A stretch of DNA of 64,000 nt, taken from Rhyzopertha dominica. Lineage: Eukaryota > Arthropoda > Insecta > Coleoptera > Bostrichidae. A model generated the notes under the pieces. That model saw only the letters and a program-made list of their open reading frames with translations, had not been told where the DNA came from and ran no database searches. This document shows, piece by piece, positions 22,576 through 34,259 of this stretch (its first letter is position 1; each line of letters begins with the position of its first letter). Both the position numbers and the translations under genes were made by a program. The DNA lies in contig QCXZ01000137.1 in the NCBI GenBank assembly GCA_025024175.1, forward strand, positions 1,178,001 through 1,242,000, in the 5' to 3' direction.

Positions 22576-25500
22576 AAAGCCATGTCCAAAGGGTTAGACA
22601 CTGTTGGTGAACAAATTCTTTGAATTGGCGAAATGATATATTTGAGGATACAAAGGAAGTGCTTTCATCAAAGATTTATGGATAACTTTTTTTGAATTCA
22701 GCCAAATAAGGAAACAGATGCCAGCAGAGTTAGCCATATAAAGACGTATACACAATTTTGTGATGGATTGTCAACAAACCCAGAGCAAATAAACCCATAA
22801 CAGCTGATGCTTGAGTAATGCCCGGAAAATTCCAAAGATCCATATCAATAATACGCACACTATGCCATTATCTAATTCGTAATACACAAGCATCACCCCA
22901 TAACTCTAACGATGTTATTTTTTTTTGCACGAATCATCCCAGCAACCGTTTTTATCTATCCGATTATTATCCTAATCGACACTTGAACCCTCCGATAAGC
23001 GGCAGTCTCGTTCCTCTGTACCACAAAAATTTCTCATGCTATCACGTGCGGCGGTCTCCGGACATAGTCCACGGCTTCTCCAATGGTTCCCGTCGAAATA
23101 ATCAGCGGATTCCCGAAGAATCCTCTGCACTTCTCCGTCGGCGGTCAGTAGCGGATTCCGCGTCGGTCGAAAATGTTCAGCTCGAAATTTCTGAGGCAGG
23201 GGCGGCTCGTCGCCTTCAACGGGGTGGGATTCTTTAGGTTGCCGGGACAGGTGGCGGCGCTGAGGCCGGCCGTGATCACGAAGGCCAGGTATACTTCGAC
23301 TAGCAGCGGATTATGGCTACCGAAGCTGACGCAGGTAGGAATTTGAAACTTCTTTGGTTTTCGATGGAAAAACAGAGAGAAATTCTGGTGGATTGCTTTC
23401 CTTTCAGTTTAGGGAAGGTTTTTACCAAGTAAAACTGCTGGTTTCTTTTCGGTCACAATTATTTTTTTATCGAATGAAATGATCATCAATTCATAGGAGT
23501 AAGGATTTATATATTTTGTCTGTTGGGAGGCTTGAAACTTCATTTATAAGTGGTATTAGCAAAAGTACATGTGTACGAATATCAAATAACTAATCCACTT
23601 CTTGATACGTAAAGAATATCCCTAAACGTAGAGACATAAACATAAAACGAACGTTTTTACTACGCTTATCATCGCATTTTTTACAACTATCAAATTGGAT
23701 AATGGCTAGAGTGTCACTGGGTTAGCGATACGAATTAAACTACTACATAGGATTTTTGTCTATTTATGTACACAAATGATCCAAAACGAGTACGATACTT
23801 CGTATCAATTTTTTACTTGTGTTGAAATCGCACTACTTTGCATCACTTCTGGATAGACAGTGATTCAATAATTCCTTAGCAGTCTTGCTTCAATTTTAGC
23901 ACCGCAATTTTATTGTTGCTATCCCATAAACTACAGCTGTCATTTCCTCGTTTGCTAAACAAGATTGCCCACACCACGCAGTTCAAGAGGTTCTGTTATC
24001 GCTGACGCATGCATAATAAATAACGGTAATTTTTAATGGACAATGCACCTAATCTGGGCAAAATGCTAATAATAGACTGCTAAGAAAATAGTGGAAATAT
24101 CCTTTCCAGCCTATAGCGTGCGTTCGAATTAAAATGCTGGAATACTAAACTCGTCTTCTCATAAGCTCGGTCACCTTCAGTTACTTCATTAAATCATGGT
24201 AGGATCTGATTTTCCCACAAATGCAAATATCCCTCGCCATTTCGACTTCCTTCCAAAATATGATCCTATAATGGGACGCTTGTCCAAACATTCAAAAAAC
24301 AAATTTTATTAACCAGATTTTGGTAAAGATCTATTATTTTACTAAGCGTCTCACACAACATGGATCTAGCAAAATTTGTGCCTATAAAGAATTCTAAAAA
24401 CAGTCGTGGGTGTTACTCCCGATTCTCTATGTATTTTAGTGCTTCATCATTAATAATGCCTGTGCTGTTACGTTTCTTGTTTTATTAATCGAACCATTTT
24501 CCAACAATTCGATAATTCCATTAAACATACTAGTAGTGGAACTAACACAGTTTCTATTTTCAAAATACCTAGCTACTGGGGGAAACAAGGAAAGCGTAAC
24601 TATTACTGATGAAAAGTTCACATATTTCATGATTAAAAAAAACTGAATAAAATGGGGTGGCTCATTTTAATTGGAACGCACAGTAATTCATATTTCGATT
24701 ATAGAGGAGCAAAACTGCCCTCTGATTCCATCTGCTTTCTTCTATCCTCGAATTAATCTTTAATTCTCGAGATGTCCCGCATTTTCTCGAATAAAAACAC
24801 ACACGTGACTGTTTCTTTACCCCCACTTCGATTGGCCGAGCATTGACGGGTTCCATGTTTTCGCCAAAATTTTAAAAGTGCCCCCACGTGCCGCTCGCCT
24901 CCTTTATTATTTATCTGACCGCTGGCCAGGTTGTAAACATAAAACTCCGTCTGCCAAAGTGCAGCGCGCTCTATCTGGTGTACTTTGTTGGCCACCAGGA
25001 TAAACAAGCACTTTCACAACAACCAAATATCGGGACTTTACTCTAACCCCGTTTGACACTTGTCCTTGACCCGGAATCGCGTGTGCCATGCGTTTAGTTT
25101 GTTTAATTGATAAGTGGACGTTGATACGTCATTATTAGGATGCGTGTTTGGACTATTTTTGTCAATAAACGCGATTTCGAACGATGAATATTCTAGTTGA
25201 AAACATCGGTGCTTTCCAATGTAAGTTTTTCTCAAACATATCTAGAAGCGACACTGACCCACTAAGGTATTAANCACTTCTAGTACTAGTAAACAGAGTA
25301 TATGGTATCNAGTATACCAAGTGTTCCATCGAAAGTATGATTAAGTTGCTATCTTTATTAATACCTTCATAAAAGTACACTACAAAAGTTAAAACCCTTA
25401 CACATAAATTAGAATAACTAAACACGTTTTTCGGCCACTAAGCTGTCATCCTCGATAGAAGTAGAGTGACATTCTTGAAATATTTGGTTATGTTAACCGA

Positions 25501-26148
25501 AGGACACTTTAATTAAAGGCTAAATAAAAACACTAGGAAAGAGGAAGGGGCATCCTGAAGGTACGTCAAACTGAGGAAGACGATAAACGAAAATGAGGAA
25601 GACTATAAAGAAGAACCAGATACAAGATTCCTAAACAAAGAAAATGAAGTGGAGAAAGTAGGTCAGGTAAAGAACAAAAATGTCCTATTGGAAATGGAAT
25701 ACTTGTCGGATTAATAAAATATTGGAGAGAACAATTAGTAGTGGATTGCTACAAATTGATATTAATAATATGGCAACAAGAAGATATCTTTAAACCTTTA
25801 GGCAAATCTTGTCAAGTCAAATGGAGTTAAAGTGGCAAATAGCAATTCAATGTTTATCTTACATCTTCCATTGCAGTAAAGGAAAGACTAAATAAAATTA
25901 AAAGCTTCCGAGATATTCTATGTTAAATGTCGAAGTAAATAATTAAATAAATTTGATAAACATGCACAGTTACACATATGAAACATTTCAGCTTTTGCAC
26001 AATTTAGTTTTGTTCTTTGAATATCTAACTCCTTGAAAGAATGTTGATGGTTCAGTTTTCACATAGAATGACTTGGAAAACGAAATTTATTAGCGTAGCT
26101 TTTTTCGAGTTTTCAAATCTGAAAAGACAATCTCATCTCATTAAAATC
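22576..26148. other. Gene-free stretch with a possible first exon near 23.3 kb
   Basis: A GC-richer block at 22980-23340 ends in a candidate first coding exon on + (see separate entry). The segment 24640-25240 is slightly GC-richer, with only overlapping short ORFs. N bases occur near 25274 and 25310. Nothing else is recognised. Confidence 0.4.
23313..23334 (+). other. Candidate start codon next to a splice donor
   Basis: An ATG at 23313 opens MATEADA and meets a good donor (GCAG then GTAGG, boundary 23334/23335) after 22 bases. It sits at the end of a GC-rich block that could be a promoter and 5' UTR. The phase-1 end would fit an acceptor near 37290 upstream of P5CS exon 1, but so short an exon cannot be proved by eye. 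Confidence 0.2.
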
Positions 26149-26210
26149 TTACTCTATAATGTTATTTTAATATATTAGGTTTCGGTCTTTTAAATAAAAC
26201 TCCTTTTATC

Positions 26211-26257
26211 TCATGCCAAGCTTTTGGAGATCATTTGTCTCCTTCTTCTGGGCCTGT
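26211..26257 (-). ncRNA. Degenerate hammerhead-like stem near the Penelope 3' end
   Basis: On the - strand CAGAAGA (consensus CUGANGA, one mismatch) is followed by a perfect stem GGAGA/TCTCC with a 7-base loop. Then comes AAAAGCTTGG where GAA and stem III are expected. A weak GCC/GGC stem I is possible. The mismatches in the core make cleavage unlikely, but its position, about 30 bp before the 3' inverted repeat, is the one expected for a Penelope hammerhead. Confidence 0.3.
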
Positions 26258-26520
26258 AATATTTTATTAAATAACTACAAATAGAGAACAACAAACCACA
26301 TGAAAATACTTACAATAGAAACGGAATTAGTCTGAGTTGAACAGCAGTCTTAACTTCATATAAATAACTCTAAACTTATAGGTAATTTTAAATTTTGCTA
26401 ACTATTAATAATCACAAACAATCTTGACAAATATTAATATATCTTTCAAAATTAAAAAACTGACAACCAATAATATGAAATCTAGATAGGACGAGAAATT
26501 TGGAGAGTGCATGTAGGAAA

Positions 26521-26958
26521 TTATGATGACGAAAATGGTTTAAAATGGAGAAGATAGGTGTAAATTTTAGAAAGATTATGAATATCGCTTCTTTTATTAA
26601 TACTATGAATTTGTCTATTGATATGGGCCATTTCTAAAAAAAGACATTTCTTTAAATTTATTTCGTTATCCAAAACTATTAGATCATTAAAATTAAATTT
26701 ATGGTCAAGTTCATAACAATGGTTAAATATTACAGAGGATGTTTTATAAATTTTTATATCTCTTTTGTGTTCTCTAACCCTGTCAATTAAGTGTCTCGCA
26801 GTTTGACCGATATATACTGATTCGCAGTTACTACAATTTAATAAATATACTACATTTGTTAAATTTTCAATAAGAGTTTTACATTTTAATTTTGAAAAAT
26901 AATTTTGAATTTTTATAAGTGGGTAATAACAAACATGAACATTTTCTATTTGTAACAT
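26521..26958 (-). CDS. Penelope GIY-YIG endonuclease domain
   Basis: The uninterrupted 145-codon frame contains NVVYLLNCSNCESVYIGQTAR, a GIY-YIG core with the CxxC zinc ligands typical of Penelope endonucleases. RVREHKRDI with the catalytic Arg follows, then the His-rich segment FNHCYELDHKFN and EMAHINRQ with the metal-binding Glu. The protein part would nick DNA for target priming. The copy lacks the RT, so it is a fragment of a larger protein even though this domain is open. It differs clearly from the endonuclease at 15.0-15.3 kb, so two Penelope lineages are present. Confidence 0.8.
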   Translation of the reverse strand: MLQIENVHVCYYPLIKIQNYFSKLKCKTLIENLTNVVYLLNCSNCESVYIGQTARHLIDRVREHKRDIKIYKTSSVIFNHCYELDHKFNFNDLIVLDNEINLKKCLFLEMAHINRQIHSINKRSDIHNLSKIYTYLLHFKPFSSS

Positions 26959-27101
26959 TAATTTTTTAATTTTGTCGCTAAGACCTTCTATGTAGGGAAT
27001 TACACAATATTTTGTTGTAGGAGAAACATTATTTAAAACCTAATATATTAAAATAACATCAAAGATCAACGGTCAATAACGGTACAATTACTCTATAATG
27101 T

Positions 27102-28312
27102 CCAACAAAACGATCAATATGTTTTAATAAAGCTTTCGCTACCTTATACTATGTCTTGTGAGTGTTCTGAAACAATTTTCTTAAAAAATTACGCGAAATG
27201 GTATGCTAAGCGAATAATATCATCAATAGTATTATTAATATTCCCAGTGATTTAGCTAATCACGTGGATACCGGGAGTCACGTCACCAAGTTTTGCTTAA
27301 AAAAAAGACGTGTAACAAAATTTACTGCTCAGATTCTGAAGAACTATTCAGAACAGTTCTGACAACTCTGGCTTTGTCTATATAAGACTCGCAACCAACA
27401 TAACTTCACAAGTGAATACGTTCTCTTTGTGTCAACTGTCGTTTTTGGTTCTCCATCATGATGCAAGGCAATTTTTAAGGTCAATGGTGGTTACAACTGG
27501 CTGCGGGCAAGCATTGTAATCCAAGTAACCCCTACAGTTTTGTGGGATGAAAGGAGCCAACGCGGTAATAAGCAACATCAGCTTGCTAGATCAAAGGAAG
27601 TTTCTAAGTACACGAGAAGTTTCTAGCAAAAGGGGATTGTTTTCATATGAGGGGCTTATTGTTGCCGCAACGAATATATAGTTTAAAAGGGCTTTGTGTT
27701 ATGAAAGCGAAATTCCAAGGGCAACAGACAAGCTAGGTCTGTTGGGTATCAACTAACTGGAAATTGCAGTGCCATTTATTGAAGTCATAAAAACACATAG
27801 GAGATGCAGTAATAAACAAGCATATTGTACCCCTACACAACTTATCGACTAGCGCTAGCAAGGATTATGCGATTATAGGAATTGCCATTATATTCCACTA
27901 ACCAAAATCAAGAGTAGAGTGGTATAAAGTACACAGATAACCCACATACACAGATAGGGCAATGGCAAGTTGCTATCGGAGTTCTCAGTGGCGGAGATAA
28001 TGTCATTAACAGGCAATAAACAATCGCAATAACATAATAATAGATAGGTAATCCATTCTGGCTTTGGAGCGAGGATGATGCTGGTTATTTACGGCTTTAT
28101 GGCTTTAACGTTACCTCTGATGTTGGTTGTCAATCCAGGGAACGGGAAAACACTTAGATATGTTTGAATTATAAATAAGACTCCTAGAAATACAGTTTGT
28201 GCTTATCTTCTGTAATACGTACCTCGAGAATTTGTGGCATCTTATAACGTGGATTCAAATTAGTATGTAGCCCCAAAGAAACTTTTTTAAAACAATAGAA
28301 AATAGCTATATA
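27102..28312. other. Gene-free stretch with a TATA-like promoter motif
   Basis: TATATAAG at about 27379 is followed some 30 bases later by a plausible transcription start region (CAACATAACTTC), and the text then continues as moderately GC-rich sequence without an ORF. It could be an LTR or a gene promoter. I could not find a matching second LTR. The rest is featureless. Confidence 0.3.
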
Positions 28313-29594
28313 CAGGATGTTTCACGAATGATAATGAACCTGACGAAATTAAAAGTGCAACCCAAAATACATTTGCAGAGGTAACATTGATAATTGTTCA
28401 TCGTCTTAAAAAATATAAAATGTAGAGAGCTGTATAAATTCGTAAATTTTGACATAAACTTCAATCATTTGCATTAAGTAAATTCAGTATTGTAAAACAA
28501 AATAAAAATGTTTATTCAATAACATTAGTGTAATAAATGCTCAAAATGTCGCCCTCCNCTGTTTTCACAAGCTTGAATTCGTGCCCAAAACGATCTTTTA
28601 ACATGCATTAACANNTCTGGAGTGATGGATCTACATACACGCATCACGTATGTTATTTTGTAAATGTTCTACACTTTCAAATGGTGTTTGCTATACTTGC
28701 TCTTTTACCATTCCCCACAGAAAAAAATCCAAAGGAGTAAGGTCCGCGCTTCTCGGTGGCCAAGGATTAATTGAACCTCTTCCTATTCATCGGTTAGGCA
28801 AAACCAATTGAAGATGATTTCGCACTATGATAATGAGCGTGTGCCCTATCTTGTTGGAACCATAGATTTGTCTTGCTTAAAAATTTACATTTTGGGGAAG
28901 TACCGGTAAAATGTTTATTAAACTATCGCGAAAAAAATAAGGCCCAAGAATTTGATTCCCCAATATTTCGCATCAGACATTCGTCGAGTAGATAGTTTGA
29001 AAATGTCCTTCTCGAATCCAACGTGGATTTTCTTGCGCATAATAATGCATGTTATGTTTGTTAACTCCACCATTATTAGAAAATCTTGCTTCATCTGAGA
29101 AGCAAATGTTGTCATAAAATTTCACATTCAAATTTTGGTGTTCCCGAAAAAAGTTACAAGAAGCCAGTCTTTTAGGATAATCTGTCTCCTTTAAGGCCTG
29201 AACCAATTGCAAGTGATACGGATGAAATTGATTGCGGTGTACTGAAGACAGACTAATACCGGTTGCTCTTGAGACTACCCTTTGACTAATATGAGGATTT
29301 TCGTCAATCATTTCCAATACTCTAATTTCATTGTCAGGGCCTGTTGCTGTTCTTTCTCTTGACTTTTTCAGTGATGGCAAGTTTGTCCTTAAAGTTAATT
29401 CAAGTCTCTTGAAAATTTTATACATTCTGATATAATAAATACAGTGACAGGAACCATAGCGCATAGCCGTCATGGATTCCCAATTTATTTTTAAAATAAT
29501 ACCATTATGTAAAATAACCACATTGGCTATGAGAATGTATTTTGGGTTGCATTTTTAATTTCGTCAGGGTCAATATCATTCGTGAAACATCCTG
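28313..29594 (-). mobile_element. Decayed mariner-like transposon
   Basis: The ends are inverted repeats of about 60 bp beginning CAGGATGTTTCACGAATGAT, flanked by TA (28311-28312 and 29595-29596). The 1282 bp body encodes a broken transposase on the - strand. Two N positions (28558 and 28614-28615) lie in it. Confidence 0.85.
28540..29521 (-). pseudogene. Mariner-like transposase remnant
   Basis: The open part (29521-28973) has the helix-turn-helix region (RVVSRATGISLSSVHR, HPYHLQLVQ), the first catalytic block FSDEARFSNNGGVNKHN and EGHFQTIYSTNV. It then breaks. Downstream, WFQQDRAHAHY (second Asp) and, in another frame, PPRSADLTPLDFFLWG (third Asp) are readable, with stops and indels between them. 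The spacing is about 39-41 residues, unclear because of the indels. The wording resembles the DD41D transposase at 9.1-10.3 kb but the inverted ends differ, so it is a separate subfamily. Confidence 0.8.
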
Positions 29595-29596
29595 TA

Positions 29597-30940
29597 TTTA
29601 GTATGGCATAAGCTTCATTATTAGCTTTTAGGTATCTGAATCTAAATTAAAGTCACTTCCGTATAAAATGGAACTGCAAAAAATGGAATACCTTATCTAC
29701 ATATCCTAATCAAGATGTAGCTATCTAAATAATTTATAGTAGCAGGTACAGAAAAGGAGATCTTTATTGGCAATGTGTTACTAGTATTGAAGGTATAAAC
29801 TTTCTCATATCGTTAAATTGAATAAAAGCTCTTATACTGTGTCTCGTAATATAATCAATGAAATAATTAGTAACTACTTTATGCAGACAACAATTTGTTC
29901 CACTGAAAGTTGCAATTTGTGTATGGTCTTGATACTTCTTAAATAGTGTGAAGTTCAAAATTAAATGCATGGACAAATCCCGAGATAAGTATGAGTTTTT
30001 TTATGTATACATGGGTTCATGAAAACAAAATAAACTTGGTTTCGAAAAGCGTCTTTTTGACTTATATTGAAAAACTATCTAAGCCATCTACTGTTTGGAG
30101 TATAATAAATAATAACCAATTTAAACATTTACCCATGATATACCTCAAGCAAAACTCTTATTTAGGAAGGTAATAATTAAATTTGATATTCTGTGGAAGC
30201 AAATTTTATTTATTATTAGTAGCATATTTTTTGATTGCCGGCTCTTGTCATTCATATCAGCAGTGAGATTTGGAAATAAACAACGTTCAGGATTTAGAAG
30301 AAGAATTGTGACAAACACTCCTTCACAATTGTTGCTAATTCTGCTAATAAGTACAACACTTATAATGTCGAAGAAAAAATAGCATTTTCTACTCGAGATG
30401 AAACACGTTTTTTATCCTCTAGTTCCAAAATATACTAATCTATGATCCTCAAAAAATCTTCTTTAAACTAATAACAATAATAGAATGTTATAAATTACTT
30501 TAAACTCGGTATAAAATTTTGTACGTAAAAATTTTCTACAGCAACACAATTTCTGAAATACTCGCTGTATTACTATAATTATTGCTCTGTAAAATTTATG
30601 TTCCGTTTGTCACTAGATAGCTATAATTATTAAAACATTCCGTGAATTACAGTTTATATTAATCCGGTTAGAGCACCGTTTCCATCTTTAATAACTAATA
30701 CTCAGTTTTTCTTTAATAAAAACAATTATTTAAATAATATATATGAGTGTATTTTAAAAAGATTATTTGTCATAATGCGCTAAGAGGTTAAAAATTTTCT
30801 GGTCAGTTTGTCTTATATTCTTCGTAAAAAATAAAAAAGGAACTACAGAAAATATGGTAGTAAGCAAATTTAAGGTACTATAAAATCGATGACCTTATTA
30901 GCTTAACTAGAAAACCATCATATACTGAAAACCAGTCGAA
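29597..30940. other. AT-rich gene-free stretch
   Basis: No frame with a known domain and no repeat is seen. It is among the most AT-rich parts of the window. Confidence 0.5.
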
Positions 30941-30951
30941 ATACGACAATT

Positions 30952-31372
30952 ATGGAAAATCATCCACAGAAAAACACGATCGTCTCTCCCATCCGCATTT
31001 CCCTGCGCGACACGTACATCCGACCGACCCCCACCGAGATCAATCTTGATACCACCGCCGGACGTGCGGCAGAGGTCCTGAAACTGAAACCCATTTTTCG
31101 TAACAGGGCCGTAAATCATGGGGCTTGCGCGTCTGGGCCACAATAAAACTGCCCCTTGTCCATATGTATGAGAAGCTGGCGATGACAAATACACCAGGAC
31201 AAAGCGATTTGCTTCCCGTCTACGGAACACACGATAAAGAGGAGATCAACGCGTATTTCGACGACGTCGAAGGTCGGAAGCCACCAAGCGGTCCAGAGAC
31301 GAACGCGGAAAGAGTGGAGGAAGGTGCAGTGGTTGAAAGTGCGGACGAGGTTGGTTTCTTGTCTGTCGTTTG
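30952..31372 (+). other. Coding-like island, function unknown, frameshifted
   Basis: A GC-rich block in AT-rich surroundings contains two + strand frames with mostly G/C-ending codons. One is an ATG-started frame (30952-31146, MENHPQKNTIVSPIRISLRD). The other is a frame from about 31120 containing LPLVHMYEKLAMTNTPGQSD and INAYFDDVEGRKPPSG, ending near a possible donor after GCGGACGAG (about 31350). One base gained or lost near 31110 would join them. I do not recognise the protein. It could be one or two exons of a real gene with an assembly error, or a decayed gene. Confidence 0.3.
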
Positions 31373-31486
31373 ATTGTAAAACTTGAAGGGTGCAGGCCGA
31401 CTCGTAAAAAAATTGTTCCAGTCCTGTTTGGATAAGCTTGTCACAGCAATGATGCTCTTTTCCAAATTTTCACTCCAATTTCAATA

Positions 31487-31525
31487 TTTCAATATTCAGT
31501 TGACAATTTCAATATTCAGTTGACA
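31487..31525 (+). repeat. Two-copy tandem repeat of 19 bp
   Basis: TTTCAATATTCAGTTGACA occurs at 31487-31505 and again at 31507-31525 with one base between. Confidence 0.85.
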
Positions 31526-31903
31526 TTTTGACGAATATTACACAGTATACTAAATTAGTAGAGGTTGATCTATCAGGGATGAAACGATGCTGACAATCTG
31601 TAAGCTGTGATCGCGCAGACATTATATTCCAAGTGTCTACGAAAAGCGAGCTCAAATACCTACTTTAGCAAAATTAGACATATTGTAATTTGAAAAAAAA
31701 ATAGATGATATTATAAAAATATAAAATTCGAAAGAAATAAAGCGACTTTATGAAGCCTTTTCTGCCAGGCTTTCATGGCATACATACATAGAATCTAGCT
31801 TGTTTCATCATTTTGAAAATATAATTATGCCTGAAGAAGGTCACGGCAAGAGGCCAAAATGTAAAATTAGAATGAAATTGCACAAATTATTGTCTGCTAA
31901 AGA

Positions 31904-33183
31904 CGAGGGGGTAATTACCGTGGATGTGTTTGTACAACTGGTCGGATGTGGCCTGGATGTGTTTGGATCTGTTGAGTGGATGTGTCTGGATGTGGATGGA
32001 TGTGATTTGTAAATTCGTAAACCATGCATTTCACTTCGCATTTTACGTTTGCTGGCTTTTAATAAAAATTTAAGCAGTGACAGACTGAACCGTGTAAAAA
32101 TTACTCAAATTTCTAATGACCATGTATGGGTGTATTTTTTGTATAAGTTACAGGGCGCTAAATAAAAATAGTACTTTAATGGAGAGCGTATGTACATTCT
32201 TGCAAATATAATAAAGGAAAAAGAAAACATTGACAGTATTCACTTAAAACAGCAACAGTTATAACAAAGGTCTGGAATGCTTCGGCAAATTTTATGAGGT
32301 TATTGATTTTTTTTACTCTCCCTAAAGACAAAAGTGTTGACATAAAAAGGTACGTGCGCACTATTCCTGAAAATAAATGATTATCAGATCATTGTACCTA
32401 GAAACATGTACACTGAAATAATCTTAATTCATTCAAACAACTTAGTAGGATCAGTAAAGCTGATGTGACAGAAAATACTCTTGAATTTGAAACTAGTTTG
32501 GAAACAAGTGAAGACGAAGAAGGAATTGTCTTATGCAGACAACAAAGATACCGAAAATTTGTCATTGGATGAAGATAAAAATAATAGTACTAGTATTATG
32601 CTCGAAAATTATTACAGTCTAGTTTGATGACCGCTGAAAGAAATAAATAAAAATTTCATCTTTTATGTTCCAGTAATTTCACAAAGCTCGCAACCTTTTT
32701 GTCCGAAAAGGGCAGAAAAGCAAAATATAAAAAATATAAATCTTCTGAGAACCGAAATAGAGTATTTTTTAGATATACATTCTTCGAAGAAACATTCTTT
32801 TTCTTTACATTTTTTAATATGTTATGTACGTTTAGGATTTCTTTTTTTGGCATACTTAAACATATATTTTGTAAAAAATGTTTGTGTATTTCATTTGTCT
32901 ATGATCTATTATTATTTTACATGTGGAAAAAGTAGTAAAGAGGGAGTCTGTAAAGTCTATGAAACTCAGGATGTGTAAAAAGTAATTTTTGGGGTTCTCT
33001 GTCTAAATAAGTGTGGATTAGCGTGAATAAATCTTAATTTTGTAGGAGGTGTAATGGATGTGGGTGGATATATATGGATATGGATGGATGTGGATGGATG
33101 TACACGTATGTCCATGAATGTATGTGGATGTGTTTGAGAAAATGGATGAGTTTGTACATTTAGGGTGGGTGATTTCCCCCTCG
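31904..33183 (+). mobile_element. Unclassified 1.3 kb inverted-repeat element, copy A
   Basis: This is the same family as 37894-39215, aligning almost end to end. It begins CGAGGGGGTAATTACC and ends GGTGATTTCCCCCTCG, so the termini are inverted repeats of about 15 bp. Both ends are rich in GGATGTGG-type units, and the interior has fragments of a shared reading frame ([27 protein letters not shown]) broken by stops. No clean target duplication is visible at this copy. Confidence 0.7.
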
Positions 33184-34259
33184 AATAATAGTCTTTAGTG
33201 TTAAAATTACATGTTTTACTAATCCATAGTTACAGAAAAATATTGCCTTTTTAGACAATTGTACAAAGAATTAAACCTTGACGGTTCAAATCCAGAATTT
33301 TGAGGCCCAAAAATGCACTTTCCTTTTATTAAAAATAATTCAATTTGAAACACGAGGGCAGTTATTCATGAATTACTGTACCGATAATAGAAGCAAGCAT
33401 TTGTGGTGTAACAGGTGCCAGGACTATAGTTATGCACTTTTTTGTGAATTGTTTGCTTACTTTGAGAAAAAGAAACAGGTAGGTAGACGCCTTTTTGGAT
33501 AATTATTATGATACTCTGCAAAAAGTATTATACAGAAGAAATATCGAGCCATCATAAGAATATGAAATTTCACACAACAAATCAATGCACATTTATACTA
33601 GTAATCGAAAGCTTCTTAGATTGGTTTCCACACCCTTACAAACATATACTTAATATACTCGACGAAACGTTTGTTTGATCAAGCCTGTAACCTTCACAGC
33701 AAACTAAACAATTCAAAACAGCAAAATCATCGGCTGCTTCACAGAAAAACACACTTGTTTACGGACTAATCCCAGCAGGAAGCATCAGCGCTGCTCACCT
33801 GGACCTCAGAATTAAGTCCTCGGTCTTATTACTCCTCATTCCGAGGTGCGTTCACGCAATAAACCGCCCGCTTTGCCTTGATGAGGATAACCGTGGGGTA
33901 ACCGGGAAAAAAATGGCCCTAATCCGATTGCCAGTAAATAACCGAGGGAATCCCGTAATCCTGCGTACACCGAGCGCCGTCAAGGAATGGCTGGATGTAT
34001 TCGTCTCAATTTCCTAACCGCGTTAATAAATAAAGACACACACCGGCACTGGACGGATGACGGGAATAAAGGAACAGAATGGGACACATCAGGAGAGATT
34101 TTTTCGGAGTCGTTTAGGGAAGAGGCAGACGCGCACCTTTTTTCCATTCCTGATCAGTAGCGTAGCTTATTACCTTGGATTTGGATGGTGGAAGCCTTTG
34201 CAATACGTCAGAATGTTAATAAGCAAAAGGAATAAAAATATTTTTTTTCTGTTCACAAG
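33184..34259. other. Gene-free stretch with GC-richer island
   Basis: The segment 33760-34200 is GC-richer without a recognised frame. The rest is AT-rich. No RNA gene is seen. A GGTTCAAATCC motif near 33285 has no tRNA around it. Confidence 0.45.

Larger units (their letters stand above)
26163..27087 (-). mobile_element. 5'-truncated Penelope-like element with 14 bp target duplication
   Basis: An exact 14 bp direct repeat, TTACTCTATAATGT, flanks the copy (26149-26162 and 27088-27101). Close to its ends lies a perfect 22 bp inverted repeat (26161-26182 and 27036-27057). Between them, on the - strand, are the RT-to-endonuclease linker (YCVIPYIEGLSDKI near 27000-26965) and a GIY-YIG endonuclease, then about 260 bp of 3' sequence with a degenerate hammerhead-like stem. 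The RT itself is missing. The intact target duplication suggests a moderate age. Confidence 0.8.

Noticed and set aside
22818..23237. 139-codon + strand ORF
   Set aside because: Low-complexity Ser/Arg/His-rich translation across a GC-rich non-coding block, with no family resemblance.
31828..31862. Another hammerhead-like string (CTGAAGA, stem GGTC/GGCC, then AAAATG)
   Set aside because: The GAA of the core is AAA and neither stem I nor stem III can be formed well.
33278..33300. GGTTCAAATCC resembling a tRNA T-arm
   Set aside because: No acceptor, D or anticodon stems around it.
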